Part shown: piece after piece, positions 16,279 to 24,444 of the stretch
Numbering within the stretch: the first letter of the stretch is position 1
Layout of the letters: every line of letters begins with the position of its first letter
Assembly (NCBI GenBank): GCA_018666295.1
Contig: JABIZW010000066.1
Location: forward strand, 1-25,450
DNA: 25,450 nucleotides
Direction: 5' to 3'
DNA from: Halieaceae bacterium
GTDB lineage: Bacteria > Pseudomonadota > Gammaproteobacteria > Pseudomonadales > Halieaceae
The notes under the pieces: generated by a model
Databases searched by the model: none
Told to the model about the DNA's origin: nothing
Seen by the model: only the letters and a program-made list of their open reading frames with translations
Position numbers and translations under genes: made by a program

Positions 16279-17424
16279 GTGAAATTCGCCTTCACCGATG
16301 AGCAGCGCATGCTCAAGGATACCAGCCAGTCGTTCCTCGCGGCTAAGTCTGACTCAATGGCTGTTCGGGCGGCATGTCGCTCGCCACAGCATTTTGATGC
16401 TGCCCTTTGGCGCAGTGTTTGCAATGACATGTACTGGCAAGGCGTTTTAGTGCCTGAGGTCCATGAAGGTCTGGCACTTGGATGGGTTGAGATGGCGATC
16501 ATTATGGAGGCGGCGGGGGAGCGTCTACTGACGTCCCCACTGTTTGCCGTGACCCAAAGCACGGCGTTACTCAATGTCTGCCTGCAGAGCGCGGTGCGCG
16601 ATCGCTGTTTAGCGGACATTGCAAGCGGTCACGTTGTATCACTTGCGCTCACCAACGCGGTGGGCAGCTGGCATACCTCAGGTGTCTCTGTGAGCGATTC
16701 GGGCGACGGCTTGACGCTGTCGGGCGAGGCTCGATTCGTACCGTTTGGCTTTGCGGCATCTACGTTGTTAGTCGTCGCTGCCAATGAAGATCAGAGCACT
16801 TCGATTTGGGTCGTTCAGTCGGATGCGGTTGGCGTGAGCGTTCAGCACACACCCACTTTGGATCAAACACGTCCGATGTCAGAGGTCCGCTTAGAGGCAG
16901 TGGCCGTTAGTGAGGCGCAGCGGCTCTCCAGCGACGCCGGGCCGTTGATTAAGCAAGTTGTTGCGCTGAGCCGTATTCTGATCGTGGCCGATCAGGTGGG
17001 GGTGGCGCAGGCCAGTCTGGATCTTAGCGTTGAATACACGAAGGAACGCTCGCAATTCAATCGCTCCATCGCCTCCTTTCAAGCCATTAAGCACAAAGCA
17101 GCCGACATGATGGTGAAAGTCGAAGCCGCGCGTTCGTTACTCTACTTTGCCGCCTGCACTGCGGACGCCTGGTTCGCACAAGAAGCAACTGACGCGGCGC
17201 TTCAGGAGGCCGCCTATATGGCCAGTGCCTGCGCCAGTGATGCAGCATTTTTTAATGCAGGGTCAGGCATTCAGATGCACGGTGGTGTCGGGATTACTGA
17301 GGAATACGACATCCAGTTGTACTTCAAGCGCGCACGTTCTACCGAAAGTTACCTCGGGCGGCCGCCAGAGATGCGAGAAGCAATTGCCTGCCAACTGTTG
17401 GATGGAGGTGAGGCATGGAGCTAA
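16279..17424 (+). CDS. Acyl-CoA dehydrogenase, partner-type subunit (FadE32/33-like)
   Basis: This is a 381-residue acyl-CoA dehydrogenase homologue with a divergent N-terminal and middle part and a conserved C-terminal domain (EYTKERSQFNRSIASFQAIKHKAADM, then QMHGGVGITEEYDIQLYFKR). It resembles the small FadE subunits of steroid degradation that work as heteromers. I choose GTG 16279, which has AGGGG six bases upstream; the in-frame ATG at 16258 lies inside the SDR gene. Its end overlaps the FadE30 gene by ten bases, so the two are translationally coupled. Whether it pairs with the FadE30-like or the FadE31-like protein is open. Confidence 0.75.
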   Translation: MKFAFTDEQRMLKDTSQSFLAAKSDSMAVRAACRSPQHFDAALWRSVCNDMYWQGVLVPEVHEGLALGWVEMAIIMEAAGERLLTSPLFAVTQSTALLNVCLQSAVRDRCLADIASGHVVSLALTNAVGSWHTSGVSVSDSGDGLTLSGEARFVPFGFAASTLLVVAANEDQSTSIWVVQSDAVGVSVQHTPTLDQTRPMSEVRLEAVAVSEAQRLSSDAGPLIKQVVALSRILIVADQVGVAQASLDLSVEYTKERSQFNRSIASFQAIKHKAADMMVKVEAARSLLYFAACTADAWFAQEATDAALQEAAYMASACASDAAFFNAGSGIQMHGGVGITEEYDIQLYFKRARSTESYLGRPPEMREAIACQLLDGGEAWS

Positions 17425-18611
17425 CGTTCACTGCCGCCGATGAGTTGTTTCGACAAGAAATTGCGCAATGGCTTAATGAGAACCTGCGGGATGAGTTCGC
17501 AGAGGTTCGGCATCGAGGTGGCCCGGGTGACGAGCATCGCTTTGTTGATGAACGTAAAGCGTGGGAGCGTCGTCTCGCCGAAGGCCGCTGGACATGTATC
17601 GGGTGGCCCGAAGCGTGGGGCGGTCGAGGCGCCTCGATTGAGCAACAAGTGATTTATCATGAGGAGTATGCACGCGCGGGCGGTCCAGGCCGTATGGGAC
17701 ACATCGGTGACACGCTGACGGGACCCACGTTGCTTGCTTTTGGTAGCGAAGATCAAAAGGCCCGATACCTTCCGGACATTAGAAGTGGGCAGGCGTTTTG
17801 GAGTCAAGGGTATTCCGAACCCGGCGCGGGTTCTGACCTTGCTGCTATTAGAACACGGGCCGACTTTGACGACGGCAGTCGTCAATGGAAGATAACGGGG
17901 CAAAAGGTCTGGACCTCGCTGGCGCACGAATCGGATTTTGTTTTTGTCTTGGCGCGAGTTGATCGTGACAGCGTGGGCCATCGGGGGCTGGGATTTTTTT
18001 TGGTGGCTCTGGATCAGCCCGGTGTCACGATTAGACCGATTAATCAGCTGACGGGAACAGCAGAATTTAACGAAGTGTATTTTGATGAAGCGGTCTGTGC
18101 GGCGGATGACATTGTCGGCGCACCGGGCGATGGATGGAAGGTCGCCATGGGGCTATTAGGCTTTGAGCGAGGCGTATCGACCCTAGGTCAACAGATGCTG
18201 TTCCAAACCGAGCTCGACGAGATCATCCGTCTCGCAAAATTAAACGGTGCATCACGTGATCCCGAGATTCGTCAGCGGATCGCTGAGGCGCACATTGGTC
18301 TTAGGACCATGCGTTACAACAGTATGCGCACTCTTTCTGGCGGTGAGGACGGCAGTCTGAGCAGAGAGGCGATGATTTATAAGTTGTATTGGTCAAGTTG
18401 GCACCGCAACTTAGGTAAGTTAGCGATGGACGTCTTAGGTCCCGATGCGGAATTACTTGAGGAAGGGCCCTATGAGCTCACTAAATTGCAGTCACTCTTC
18501 TTATTCACCCGTGCCGACACGATTTACGGTGGGACGAATCAGATACAAAGAAATCTCATCGCCGAGCGAGCGCTTGGCATGCCGAAAGAACCCCGCGGAC
18601 AAGCTAAGTAA
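17415..18611 (+). CDS. fadE30: Acyl-CoA dehydrogenase FadE30
   Basis: This 398-residue acyl-CoA dehydrogenase has GYSEPGAGSDLAAIR (132-146), GQKVWTSLAHES (162-173) and IYGGTNQIQRNLIAERALG near the end. The catalytic base is probably Glu251 in GFERGVSTLGQQ. The stretches NQLTGTAEFNEVYFD and VGAPGDGWKVAM agree with my recollection of M. tuberculosis FadE30, which dehydrogenates the CoA ester of 5-OH-HIP. As in mycobacteria it is next to ipdF, 18 bases upstream. GGAGGTGAGG precedes its ATG. The function call is strong for family and neighbourhood; the substrate is inferred. Confidence 0.87.
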   Translation: MELTFTAADELFRQEIAQWLNENLRDEFAEVRHRGGPGDEHRFVDERKAWERRLAEGRWTCIGWPEAWGGRGASIEQQVIYHEEYARAGGPGRMGHIGDTLTGPTLLAFGSEDQKARYLPDIRSGQAFWSQGYSEPGAGSDLAAIRTRADFDDGSRQWKITGQKVWTSLAHESDFVFVLARVDRDSVGHRGLGFFLVALDQPGVTIRPINQLTGTAEFNEVYFDEAVCAADDIVGAPGDGWKVAMGLLGFERGVSTLGQQMLFQTELDEIIRLAKLNGASRDPEIRQRIAEAHIGLRTMRYNSMRTLSGGEDGSLSREAMIYKLYWSSWHRNLGKLAMDVLGPDAELLEEGPYELTKLQSLFLFTRADTIYGGTNQIQRNLIAERALGMPKEPRGQAK

Positions 18612-18629
18612 TCCAAGGATGACACTAAA

Positions 18630-19418
18630 ATGAGCAGAGAGATTCCAGATTACGTAGAAGGTCACAACCTCCTGGCGGCCAAGTCAGTTCTGATCACCGC
18701 TGCTGCGGGTGCCGGTATTGGGTTCTCTGCCGCAAAGCGCGCGGTCGAAGAGGGCGCGAGGGCGGTTGTCATCAGTGATGTTCACGAAGGCCGTTTGAGT
18801 CAGGCTAGAGAAGCACTGGCTGGGCTGTCGGATGCCTGCCAGGTGAGCGCTCAGCTTTGCGATGTGACTGACGAAACACAGGTACAGGCACTGGTGGATT
18901 TTGCGGAAGTGGAAACCGGCGGTGTTGATATTTTGATCAACAACGCGGGCCTAGGTGGCTCTTGTCGTTTGACCGATATGACGGATGAAGCGTGGTCCCG
19001 GGTACTGGATATTACGCTCACAGGCACCATGCGAATGAGTCGAGCCATGCTGCGATACATGGAACCGCGCGGACAGGGTGTTATTGTGAACAACGCGTCT
19101 GTTCTTGGTTGGCGTGCTCAGGAAGAGCAGTGTCACTATGCGGCGGCAAAGGCGGGCGTCATGGCCCTGACCCGGTGTTCAGCCATGGAGGCAGCCGAGT
19201 TCGGAATCCGAATTAACGCAGTATCCCCAAGTATTGCGATGCATGATTTTCTCCGCAAAACCTCATCGCCCGAACTGTTAGAAAAACTGACGTCACACGA
19301 AGCATTCGGTCGTGCTGCGGAGGTTTGGGAAGTGGCAAATGTCATGATGTTCTTGGCATCGGACTACTCGAGTTATATGACGGGTGAGGTGGTATCGGTG
19401 TCAAGTCAGCACGCTTGA
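18630..19418 (+). CDS. ipdF: 5-OH-HIC-CoA dehydrogenase (IpdF, SDR)
   Basis: This 262-residue SDR has NNAGLGG (104-110), Ser157 in NNASVLGWRAQ, and Tyr170/Lys174 in HYAAAK. The glycine motif is unusual: TAAAGAGIG (23-31) instead of TGxxxGIG, as I recall for the IpdF family. The stretch ALTRCSAMEAAEFGIRINAVSPSIA and the ending YMTGEVVSVSSQH match my recollection of M. tuberculosis IpdF (Rv3559c). IpdF oxidises the ring hydroxyl of the 5-OH intermediate during early side-chain beta-oxidation. It is the last gene of the tight plus-strand run; a 70-base purine-rich gap precedes the next gene. Confidence 0.87.
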   Translation: MSREIPDYVEGHNLLAAKSVLITAAAGAGIGFSAAKRAVEEGARAVVISDVHEGRLSQAREALAGLSDACQVSAQLCDVTDETQVQALVDFAEVETGGVDILINNAGLGGSCRLTDMTDEAWSRVLDITLTGTMRMSRAMLRYMEPRGQGVIVNNASVLGWRAQEEQCHYAAAKAGVMALTRCSAMEAAEFGIRINAVSPSIAMHDFLRKTSSPELLEKLTSHEAFGRAAEVWEVANVMMFLASDYSSYMTGEVVSVSSQHA

Positions 19419-19488
19419 TGTCGTCTAGGGAATAGCAATCAATAGAACGATAAGAAGATAAGCAAGAGAGACACAGAGGGTGGGAGAG

Positions 19489-21189
19489 ATGAGTCAAATG
19501 AACTGGGATCGCGAGGTTGACGTGCTGGTGGTAGGTACCGGTAACGGTGGACTGACCGCGGCAGTGTGTAACTGGGAGATGGGCACCAAAGACGTATTGA
19601 TCATCGAGAAACAGGACAAGGTTGGGGGTACCAGTGCGACATCTGGTGGCGGCATCTGGATTCCCAACAGTCATTATGCGAAGGAGGCGGGTGCCGAGGA
19701 TAATCCTCAGGACGCCAAGGCCTACCTTATGAATACGTTGTTTGGTGAGGATGTACCCGAGGAGATGATCGATATCTATCTCGAAAAGTCCCCCGAAATG
19801 CTGAAGTTCCTGCACGATCGCACCGATGTTCGCTACGAGTCACTTGCTGAATACCCCGACTACTACACCAATATGGAAGGTGCCCGCGCAGGTCACCGGT
19901 CGCTCGAACCTGCCCCCATCATGGCCTCAGAACTGGGTGAGAACTGGAAGAATATGACGTGGACACACTTCATGATGAGGATGTTCAATCGTATCCACTT
20001 TACTCAGGTGGAAGCCCATCTATTGATGGTGCAGTTGCCCGGCTGGAAAAAGCTTCTCGCGCGGCTCATGTGGGACTACATACGCGATATTCCATGGCGA
20101 CTTAAAACGCCGATCTCGCGTCGTTTGGCCTGTGGCTCGGCGGGTGTTGCTCGGCTTTATCTCTCGGTCTTGAAACGAGAAATTCCCTTGGAGTTCAACA
20201 CGCAAATGGTCGAGCTGATTGCAGAAGGAGACACGGTGCTGGGCGCGGTTATTGAATGCAACGGTCAGCGTCAGCGTGTTCGCGCACTCAAAGGCGTGAT
20301 CGTGGCATCGGGCGGTTTCGAGAAGAACCAGGCGCTCAGAGAGCAGTATTTGCCTGCACCCACGAATACGGAATGGTCAGCGGGCAACCCCGCTAACGAG
20401 GGCGATGCACTTCTAGCCGGTCTCGAGCTCGGTGCGAAAACCCGTTTGATGAACGATGCTTGGTGGACGACAACGCTGTGCGTGCCTGATGAGCCAGCGC
20501 CTCGACTCGCGATTATGGAGAAATCTTTTCCGGGGTCGTGTGTTGTGAATAGAGACGGCCAACGATTTGCCAACGAGTCTCAGAATTACATGGCATTTCA
20601 GAAGGACCTGTTCAAGACGCACACGCCTGAGCACCCGAACGCGCCGGCGTGGCATGTCTTTGATGCCACATTTCGAGAGAATTTTATGGTGGGCCCTCTG
20701 ATGACAAAGGCAATGAAGCCGGATTCTCAAATCCCCAAGAAGTGGTTCGACGAGGGTTTTGTCGCCAAGGCAAATACGATTCGTGAGCTAGCTGACATGC
20801 TCGGAATCGACGCCGACGGTCTTGAAGAAACCATCGGCAAGATGAACCACTATGCCGAGACGGGCAAGGATGAGGACTTCGGTCGAGGAGATTCTGCCTA
20901 CGATCGTTACTACGCGGACCCGGCGATTAAACCCAATCCCTGTCTCGCGCCTATCATCAAAGCACCGTTTTACGCCATGCGCATCGAAGCGGGCGACTTT
21001 GGCACCTTGGGTGGTTTGGATACCGATACTGTTGCACGGGTTAAGAAGGCCGATGGTGGTGTGTTTGAAGGGTTATTTGCGGTAGGGAATTGCTCTGCAG
21101 CCATTTTGCCAACTTATCCTGGTCCCGGAGCAACCTTGGGTCCTGCAATGACGATGGCTTATCAAGCCGCTCGTCACATGAATGCCTAG
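19489..21189 (+). CDS. kstD: 3-ketosteroid delta1-dehydrogenase-like flavoprotein (KstD/TesH)
   Basis: This FAD-dependent enzyme of the KstD/fumarate-reductase-like family introduces a double bond into ring A of 3-ketosteroids. With ATG 19489 (AGGG eight bases upstream) it has 566 residues, close to C. testosteroni TesH. FAD binding is at GTGNGG (16-21) with Glu40, followed by GGTSATSGGGIWIPN (46-60). The tyrosine-bearing positions of KstD appear kept: DYY at 124-126, the Tyr in FANESQNY, and Tyr543/Gly547 in TYPGPGATLGP. A delta4(5alpha)-dehydrogenase is a less likely alternative. It starts a three-gene module with the BaiE-like gene and a thiolase. Confidence 0.8.
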   Translation: MSQMNWDREVDVLVVGTGNGGLTAAVCNWEMGTKDVLIIEKQDKVGGTSATSGGGIWIPNSHYAKEAGAEDNPQDAKAYLMNTLFGEDVPEEMIDIYLEKSPEMLKFLHDRTDVRYESLAEYPDYYTNMEGARAGHRSLEPAPIMASELGENWKNMTWTHFMMRMFNRIHFTQVEAHLLMVQLPGWKKLLARLMWDYIRDIPWRLKTPISRRLACGSAGVARLYLSVLKREIPLEFNTQMVELIAEGDTVLGAVIECNGQRQRVRALKGVIVASGGFEKNQALREQYLPAPTNTEWSAGNPANEGDALLAGLELGAKTRLMNDAWWTTTLCVPDEPAPRLAIMEKSFPGSCVVNRDGQRFANESQNYMAFQKDLFKTHTPEHPNAPAWHVFDATFRENFMVGPLMTKAMKPDSQIPKKWFDEGFVAKANTIRELADMLGIDADGLEETIGKMNHYAETGKDEDFGRGDSAYDRYYADPAIKPNPCLAPIIKAPFYAMRIEAGDFGTLGGLDTDTVARVKKADGGVFEGLFAVGNCSAAILPTYPGPGATLGPAMTMAYQAARHMNA

Positions 21190-21198
21190 GGGGACATG

Positions 21199-21657
21199 AT
21201 GTTGGATTTAGAGTCAATTGAACTCATTAAGCAGCTGAAGGCGCGCTATTTTCGATTTCTCGATACCCGCAATCTCGACGGTCTGAAAACCGTCTTTACC
21301 CACGATGCAACCGCTTCGTTTATTGGGGGTGATTACGATTTCCAGCTTGATGGCTGGGAGCAGCTGGAAGGCTTCTATAAAAAGTCGTTCACGGGTCAAA
21401 ACTTCGGCATGCATAACGGGCATCACCCTGAAATTTGTGTTGATGGCGATACGGCCACTGGCATCTGGTATTTGCAGGATATTTTTGTCTCCCTAGAGCA
21501 CAACATGAACATTGTCGGTAGTGCGCTCTACGATGACGAGTATCGGCGTGAAGACGGGCATTGGCGGATCGCGCGGACGGGGTATAAACGTCTTTGGGAG
21601 GAGCACCATAAACGAGGTCCCGATATTAGTTTACGTGTGAAGCCCATCGCCGACTAG
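21199..21657 (+). CDS. BaiE-like steroid 7-hydroxy dehydratase (SnoaL/NTF2 fold)
   Basis: This small protein of 152 residues has the NTF2/SnoaL fold pattern. It resembles the bile-acid 7-alpha-dehydratase BaiE closely: YFRFLD, GMHNGHHPEI, TATGIWYLQD and TGYKRLWEEH each have a counterpart in BaiE at similar spacing. The BaiE residues Tyr30, His83, Asp106 and Arg146 correspond to Tyr17, His72, Asp94 and Arg131 here. The expected reaction is loss of water at C7 of a 3-keto-4-ene steroid, giving a 4,6-diene. It starts six to nine bases after kstD; ATG 21199 fits AGGGGG better than ATG 21196. The ketosteroid-isomerase Asp38 position is not conserved, so it is not a classical isomerase. Confidence 0.7.
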   Translation: MLDLESIELIKQLKARYFRFLDTRNLDGLKTVFTHDATASFIGGDYDFQLDGWEQLEGFYKKSFTGQNFGMHNGHHPEICVDGDTATGIWYLQDIFVSLEHNMNIVGSALYDDEYRREDGHWRIARTGYKRLWEEHHKRGPDISLRVKPIAD

Positions 21658-21687
21658 AGCCGGTTCAAAAACGAGAGAGGATTGAAT

Positions 21688-22872
21688 ATGAGAGACGTAG
21701 TAGTCGTAGACAGTGTCCGCACAGGTCTGGCCAAGTCATTTCGTGGCAGTTTTAACTGGACCCGTTCCGACGACATGGCGGCCTTTTTGATCGACGCACT
21801 TATCGATCGAAACCCGCAATTTGACCCGGGCGAGGTCGACGACATTATCTTGGGCGCTGCGAATCAGTCGGGTGAGCAAAGCGGCAATCTGGCCCGTATG
21901 GCCTCTTTTCTATCGAAGCTCCCGATTGAAGCGACGGGTACCACAGTGAATCGTTTCTGTGCGTCGGGACTCCAAACCATCGCGATGGCAGCAAACCAAA
22001 TTGGCTCGGGCTACACCGACGTTATGATGGCGGGTGGCGCAGAGTCTATCTCGATGCGCGTACGCCAGGAGCAGGGGAAGTTTCAGCAGAACGGCACGTT
22101 ACTCGAAAACAAGCCCGAAGTGTTTATGGAAATGGGGAATACCGCTGAGGTGGTTGCTCGTCGCTACAATGTGACACGCGAGTCTCAGGATGCGTATGCG
22201 CTGCAGAGCCAGCAGCGTTACGCCCAGTCGATCGATATTGGTGCGATACAGCAAGAGATCGTTTCGATGCCCGCCACCATGAAGTTGGTTAATAAAGAGA
22301 CCGGTGACGAGACATTCAAAGATGTGATGGTTGATCGCGACGAGTGCAATCGCGTTGATACTACGCTCGATGGACTCTCCATGCTCAAGCCAGCTTTTGA
22401 AGAAGACGGCAGCGTGACCGCAGGTAACTCGTCACAGTTGAGCGATGGTGCCTCGATGACGCTCCTCATGAGTGCAGAGCGTGCTGAGCAATTGGGTGTC
22501 GAGCCACTGGGTTATTTCCGCGGGTTTGTCACAGCCGGCTGTGAACCTGACGAGATGGGTATTGGCCCGGTGTTTGCAATCCCGAAACTGCTTAAGCGGG
22601 CAGGATTGAGTCGGGACGATATTGATCTGTGGGAGCTTAACGAGGCCTTCGCATCGCAATGTGTCTACTGCCGCGACTTCCTCGATATCGACAATGCCAA
22701 GTACAACGTGAATGGGGGCAGTATCGCCATCGGCCACCCCTTTGGCATGACGGGCTCGCGGATGGTAGGTCGCGTCCTGCGTGAGCTGCGACGCACAGGC
22801 GGTCGCTACGGTGTTGTGACCATGTGCGTTGCGGGAGGGCAGGGCGCCGCTGGCTTGGTCGAGGCCTGCTAG
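21688..22872 (+). CDS. Acetyl-CoA acyltransferase (thiolase)
   Basis: This 394-residue thiolase has nucleophile Cys91 in VNRFCASG, His350 in AIGHPFG, NEAF and Cys380 in TMCVAGG, all in the usual order. It differs from FadA6 upstream in the active-site surroundings (VNRFCASG rather than VDRQCGSS). It is probably a degradative thiolase for another beta-oxidation step, such as steroid side-chain shortening or the final diacid steps. ATG 21688 has AGAGG seven bases upstream; a TTG at 21682 is possible but less likely. It is the last gene of the steroid cluster, and a strong terminator follows. Confidence 0.85.
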   Translation: MRDVVVVDSVRTGLAKSFRGSFNWTRSDDMAAFLIDALIDRNPQFDPGEVDDIILGAANQSGEQSGNLARMASFLSKLPIEATGTTVNRFCASGLQTIAMAANQIGSGYTDVMMAGGAESISMRVRQEQGKFQQNGTLLENKPEVFMEMGNTAEVVARRYNVTRESQDAYALQSQQRYAQSIDIGAIQQEIVSMPATMKLVNKETGDETFKDVMVDRDECNRVDTTLDGLSMLKPAFEEDGSVTAGNSSQLSDGASMTLLMSAERAEQLGVEPLGYFRGFVTAGCEPDEMGIGPVFAIPKLLKRAGLSRDDIDLWELNEAFASQCVYCRDFLDIDNAKYNVNGGSIAIGHPFGMTGSRMVGRVLRELRRTGGRYGVVTMCVAGGQGAAGLVEAC

Positions 22873-22888
22873 GGCTTTTCACGTATGA

Positions 22889-22923
22889 CACTAAAAAAGG
22901 CGCCATTGGCGCCTTTTTTAGTG
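22889..22923. terminator. Perfect bidirectional intrinsic terminator
   Basis: A 16-base-pair perfect stem (CACTAAAAAAGGCGCC at 22889-22904, its complement at 22908-22923) closes a three-base ATT loop. It has a GC-rich core and runs of six A and six T on the two sides, so it works equally for both strands. It lies 16 bases after the thiolase stop and 25 bases beyond the stop of the minus-strand rubredoxin reductase gene, ending both convergent transcripts. Confidence 0.95.
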
Positions 22924-22948
22924 GGTTCTTATGGCTTGCCTCGATTAA

Positions 22949-24316
22949 TCAGAGAATGGCGGGAAGCTGCTTTGTCAGCGGCATGCGCTCTTTTACAGCT
23001 TGGCCTGTTAGTGCGAAGCCGAGTAAGTCACCCTCTGGATTGTGGAACAACGCTTTGACGTCTTGTCCATCAGCCTCAATGGTCCATTCACCCTCGGCGT
23101 CACGCGCCACAGGAGACACACAGACCGGACAGGCCGGCGTCTTAATGGTGACAGGCATCGCCGGGTAGACCACGTGCGTTGGATTTCCCGTGAGGGTAGC
23201 CGCTAGGGCGCGTGCTGCGGCCATCAAGGGGGCGACGTAGACCAGAACCTGACCATCGACTTCGGCGCAATCACCAATAGCGTACACATTGTCGACGTTA
23301 GTTCTTAGATAGCGATCAGTCTTGATGCCTCTGCCGCACTCAATACCGGCATCGACTGCCAGTTGCGTTCTCGGCCTTACCCCGACGGCTGACAACACCG
23401 CATCAGCCTCAATAGTCTCGCCGTTATTCAGGGTCACGGTGTACCCCTCTGCGGAGCGGTCAACGTCCGTAGCAAGCGGGCCAAAGTGGAAGCTGGCACC
23501 TTTGAGTTCAAGCGCGTGCTGTACCGCTCGGCCCGCTACCTCGGGGAGCAACGTTGGCAAGCAATAGTTCATGGGATCAACCGCCTCAACGGTGAAGCCA
23601 CCGTTGAGGAGATCATTTGTGAACTCACAGCCGATCAGGCCGGCACCAATTACTGCGACCTTACGACCGCCTTTGGCCGACAATGTGTCACGAAACTGTC
23701 GATAATCATCAAGGTCATTGACGCCCATGACGTCCTCGACCGCATTGCCCCCCATAGGTGGGCGGATCAGTTCTGCACCGAGCGTGAGGACTAGGCTTGA
23801 GTAGCCAATCCGCTCGCCACTCTGGAGTATCACTTCACTTTTTGGTGTATCGATTGCCGTGACCACGGTTCGCGTGCGTACGGTAATGCCGAGATTTTCG
23901 GACATGTTTTCTGCGGTCTGCGTTGCGAGCTGCTCGGCTTCAAATTTCTTGGTATACCCTGTCGATATCATGGGTTTGGAGTAGTTCTCTCCGCCGTCTC
24001 GAGTCACCAGCGTAATAGTGGCGTCGCCGTCGAGTTTCTTTATGGCGTTGGCGAGGCTGTAGGCGGCCAGACCTGAACCGATGACGAGAATGTGGTTGGT
24101 GGGGGTGGCGACCGCAGCCGGTGCATCCGCTGCCTGGTCAGATGTGTCCTCAGTGCCTGCAATGAGCTCAAAGTCGTCTTTACCCACACCGCAGTCGGGA
24201 CAGGTCCAATCATCTGGCACATCAGCCCATTTAGTGCCGGCTGGAATGCCGTCTTCGGGCCAGCCCTCTTTTTCGTCATAGATTAATCCACAAACGATAC
24301 ATTCCCACTGGGCCAT
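22949..24316 (-). CDS. Rubredoxin fused to NAD(P)H-rubredoxin reductase
   Basis: This two-domain electron carrier of about 455 residues joins a rubredoxin to its reductase. Residues 1-52 are a rubredoxin with Cys6, Cys9, Cys39 and Cys42 as iron ligands (CIVCGLIYD, TCPDCG). An acidic, alanine-rich linker (about 53-73) leads to an FAD/NAD(P)H oxidoreductase of the AlkT/NorW type with IGSGLAAYSLA, a second nucleotide fold IGAGLIGCEF and AIGDCAE. Such systems feed alkane hydroxylases or oxygen and peroxide detoxification. ATG 24316 has AAGGA six bases upstream; the ATG two codons earlier has none. It is convergent with the steroid operon, so a role there is not implied. Confidence 0.9.
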   Translation of the reverse strand: MAQWECIVCGLIYDEKEGWPEDGIPAGTKWADVPDDWTCPDCGVGKDDFELIAGTEDTSDQAADAPAAVATPTNHILVIGSGLAAYSLANAIKKLDGDATITLVTRDGGENYSKPMISTGYTKKFEAEQLATQTAENMSENLGITVRTRTVVTAIDTPKSEVILQSGERIGYSSLVLTLGAELIRPPMGGNAVEDVMGVNDLDDYRQFRDTLSAKGGRKVAVIGAGLIGCEFTNDLLNGGFTVEAVDPMNYCLPTLLPEVAGRAVQHALELKGASFHFGPLATDVDRSAEGYTVTLNNGETIEADAVLSAVGVRPRTQLAVDAGIECGRGIKTDRYLRTNVDNVYAIGDCAEVDGQVLVYVAPLMAAARALAATLTGNPTHVVYPAMPVTIKTPACPVCVSPVARDAEGEWTIEADGQDVKALFHNPEGDLLGFALTGQAVKERMPLTKQLPAIL

Positions 24317-24444
24317 GAACATTCCTTAAGTTGCGTGCTGGTGTTTAGAAGAATACTCAGCGATGAGTCGAGTGGAGTTTGCCTAAATTAGTGGCGCTCG
24401 TCATCCGCTTGTCGGACTAACGCACGACAAAGGGTCAACAGTGA

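Noticed and set aside
16101..16619. 172-codon antisense frame across the SDR and acyl-CoA dehydrogenase genes
   Set aside because: It lies opposite two well-supported genes, its composition looks like a shadow translation, and no domain is recognisable.
21199..21657. Classical ketosteroid delta5-isomerase
   Set aside because: The fold fits and the Tyr is kept, but the Asp38 position is not conserved, while the BaiE residue set is.
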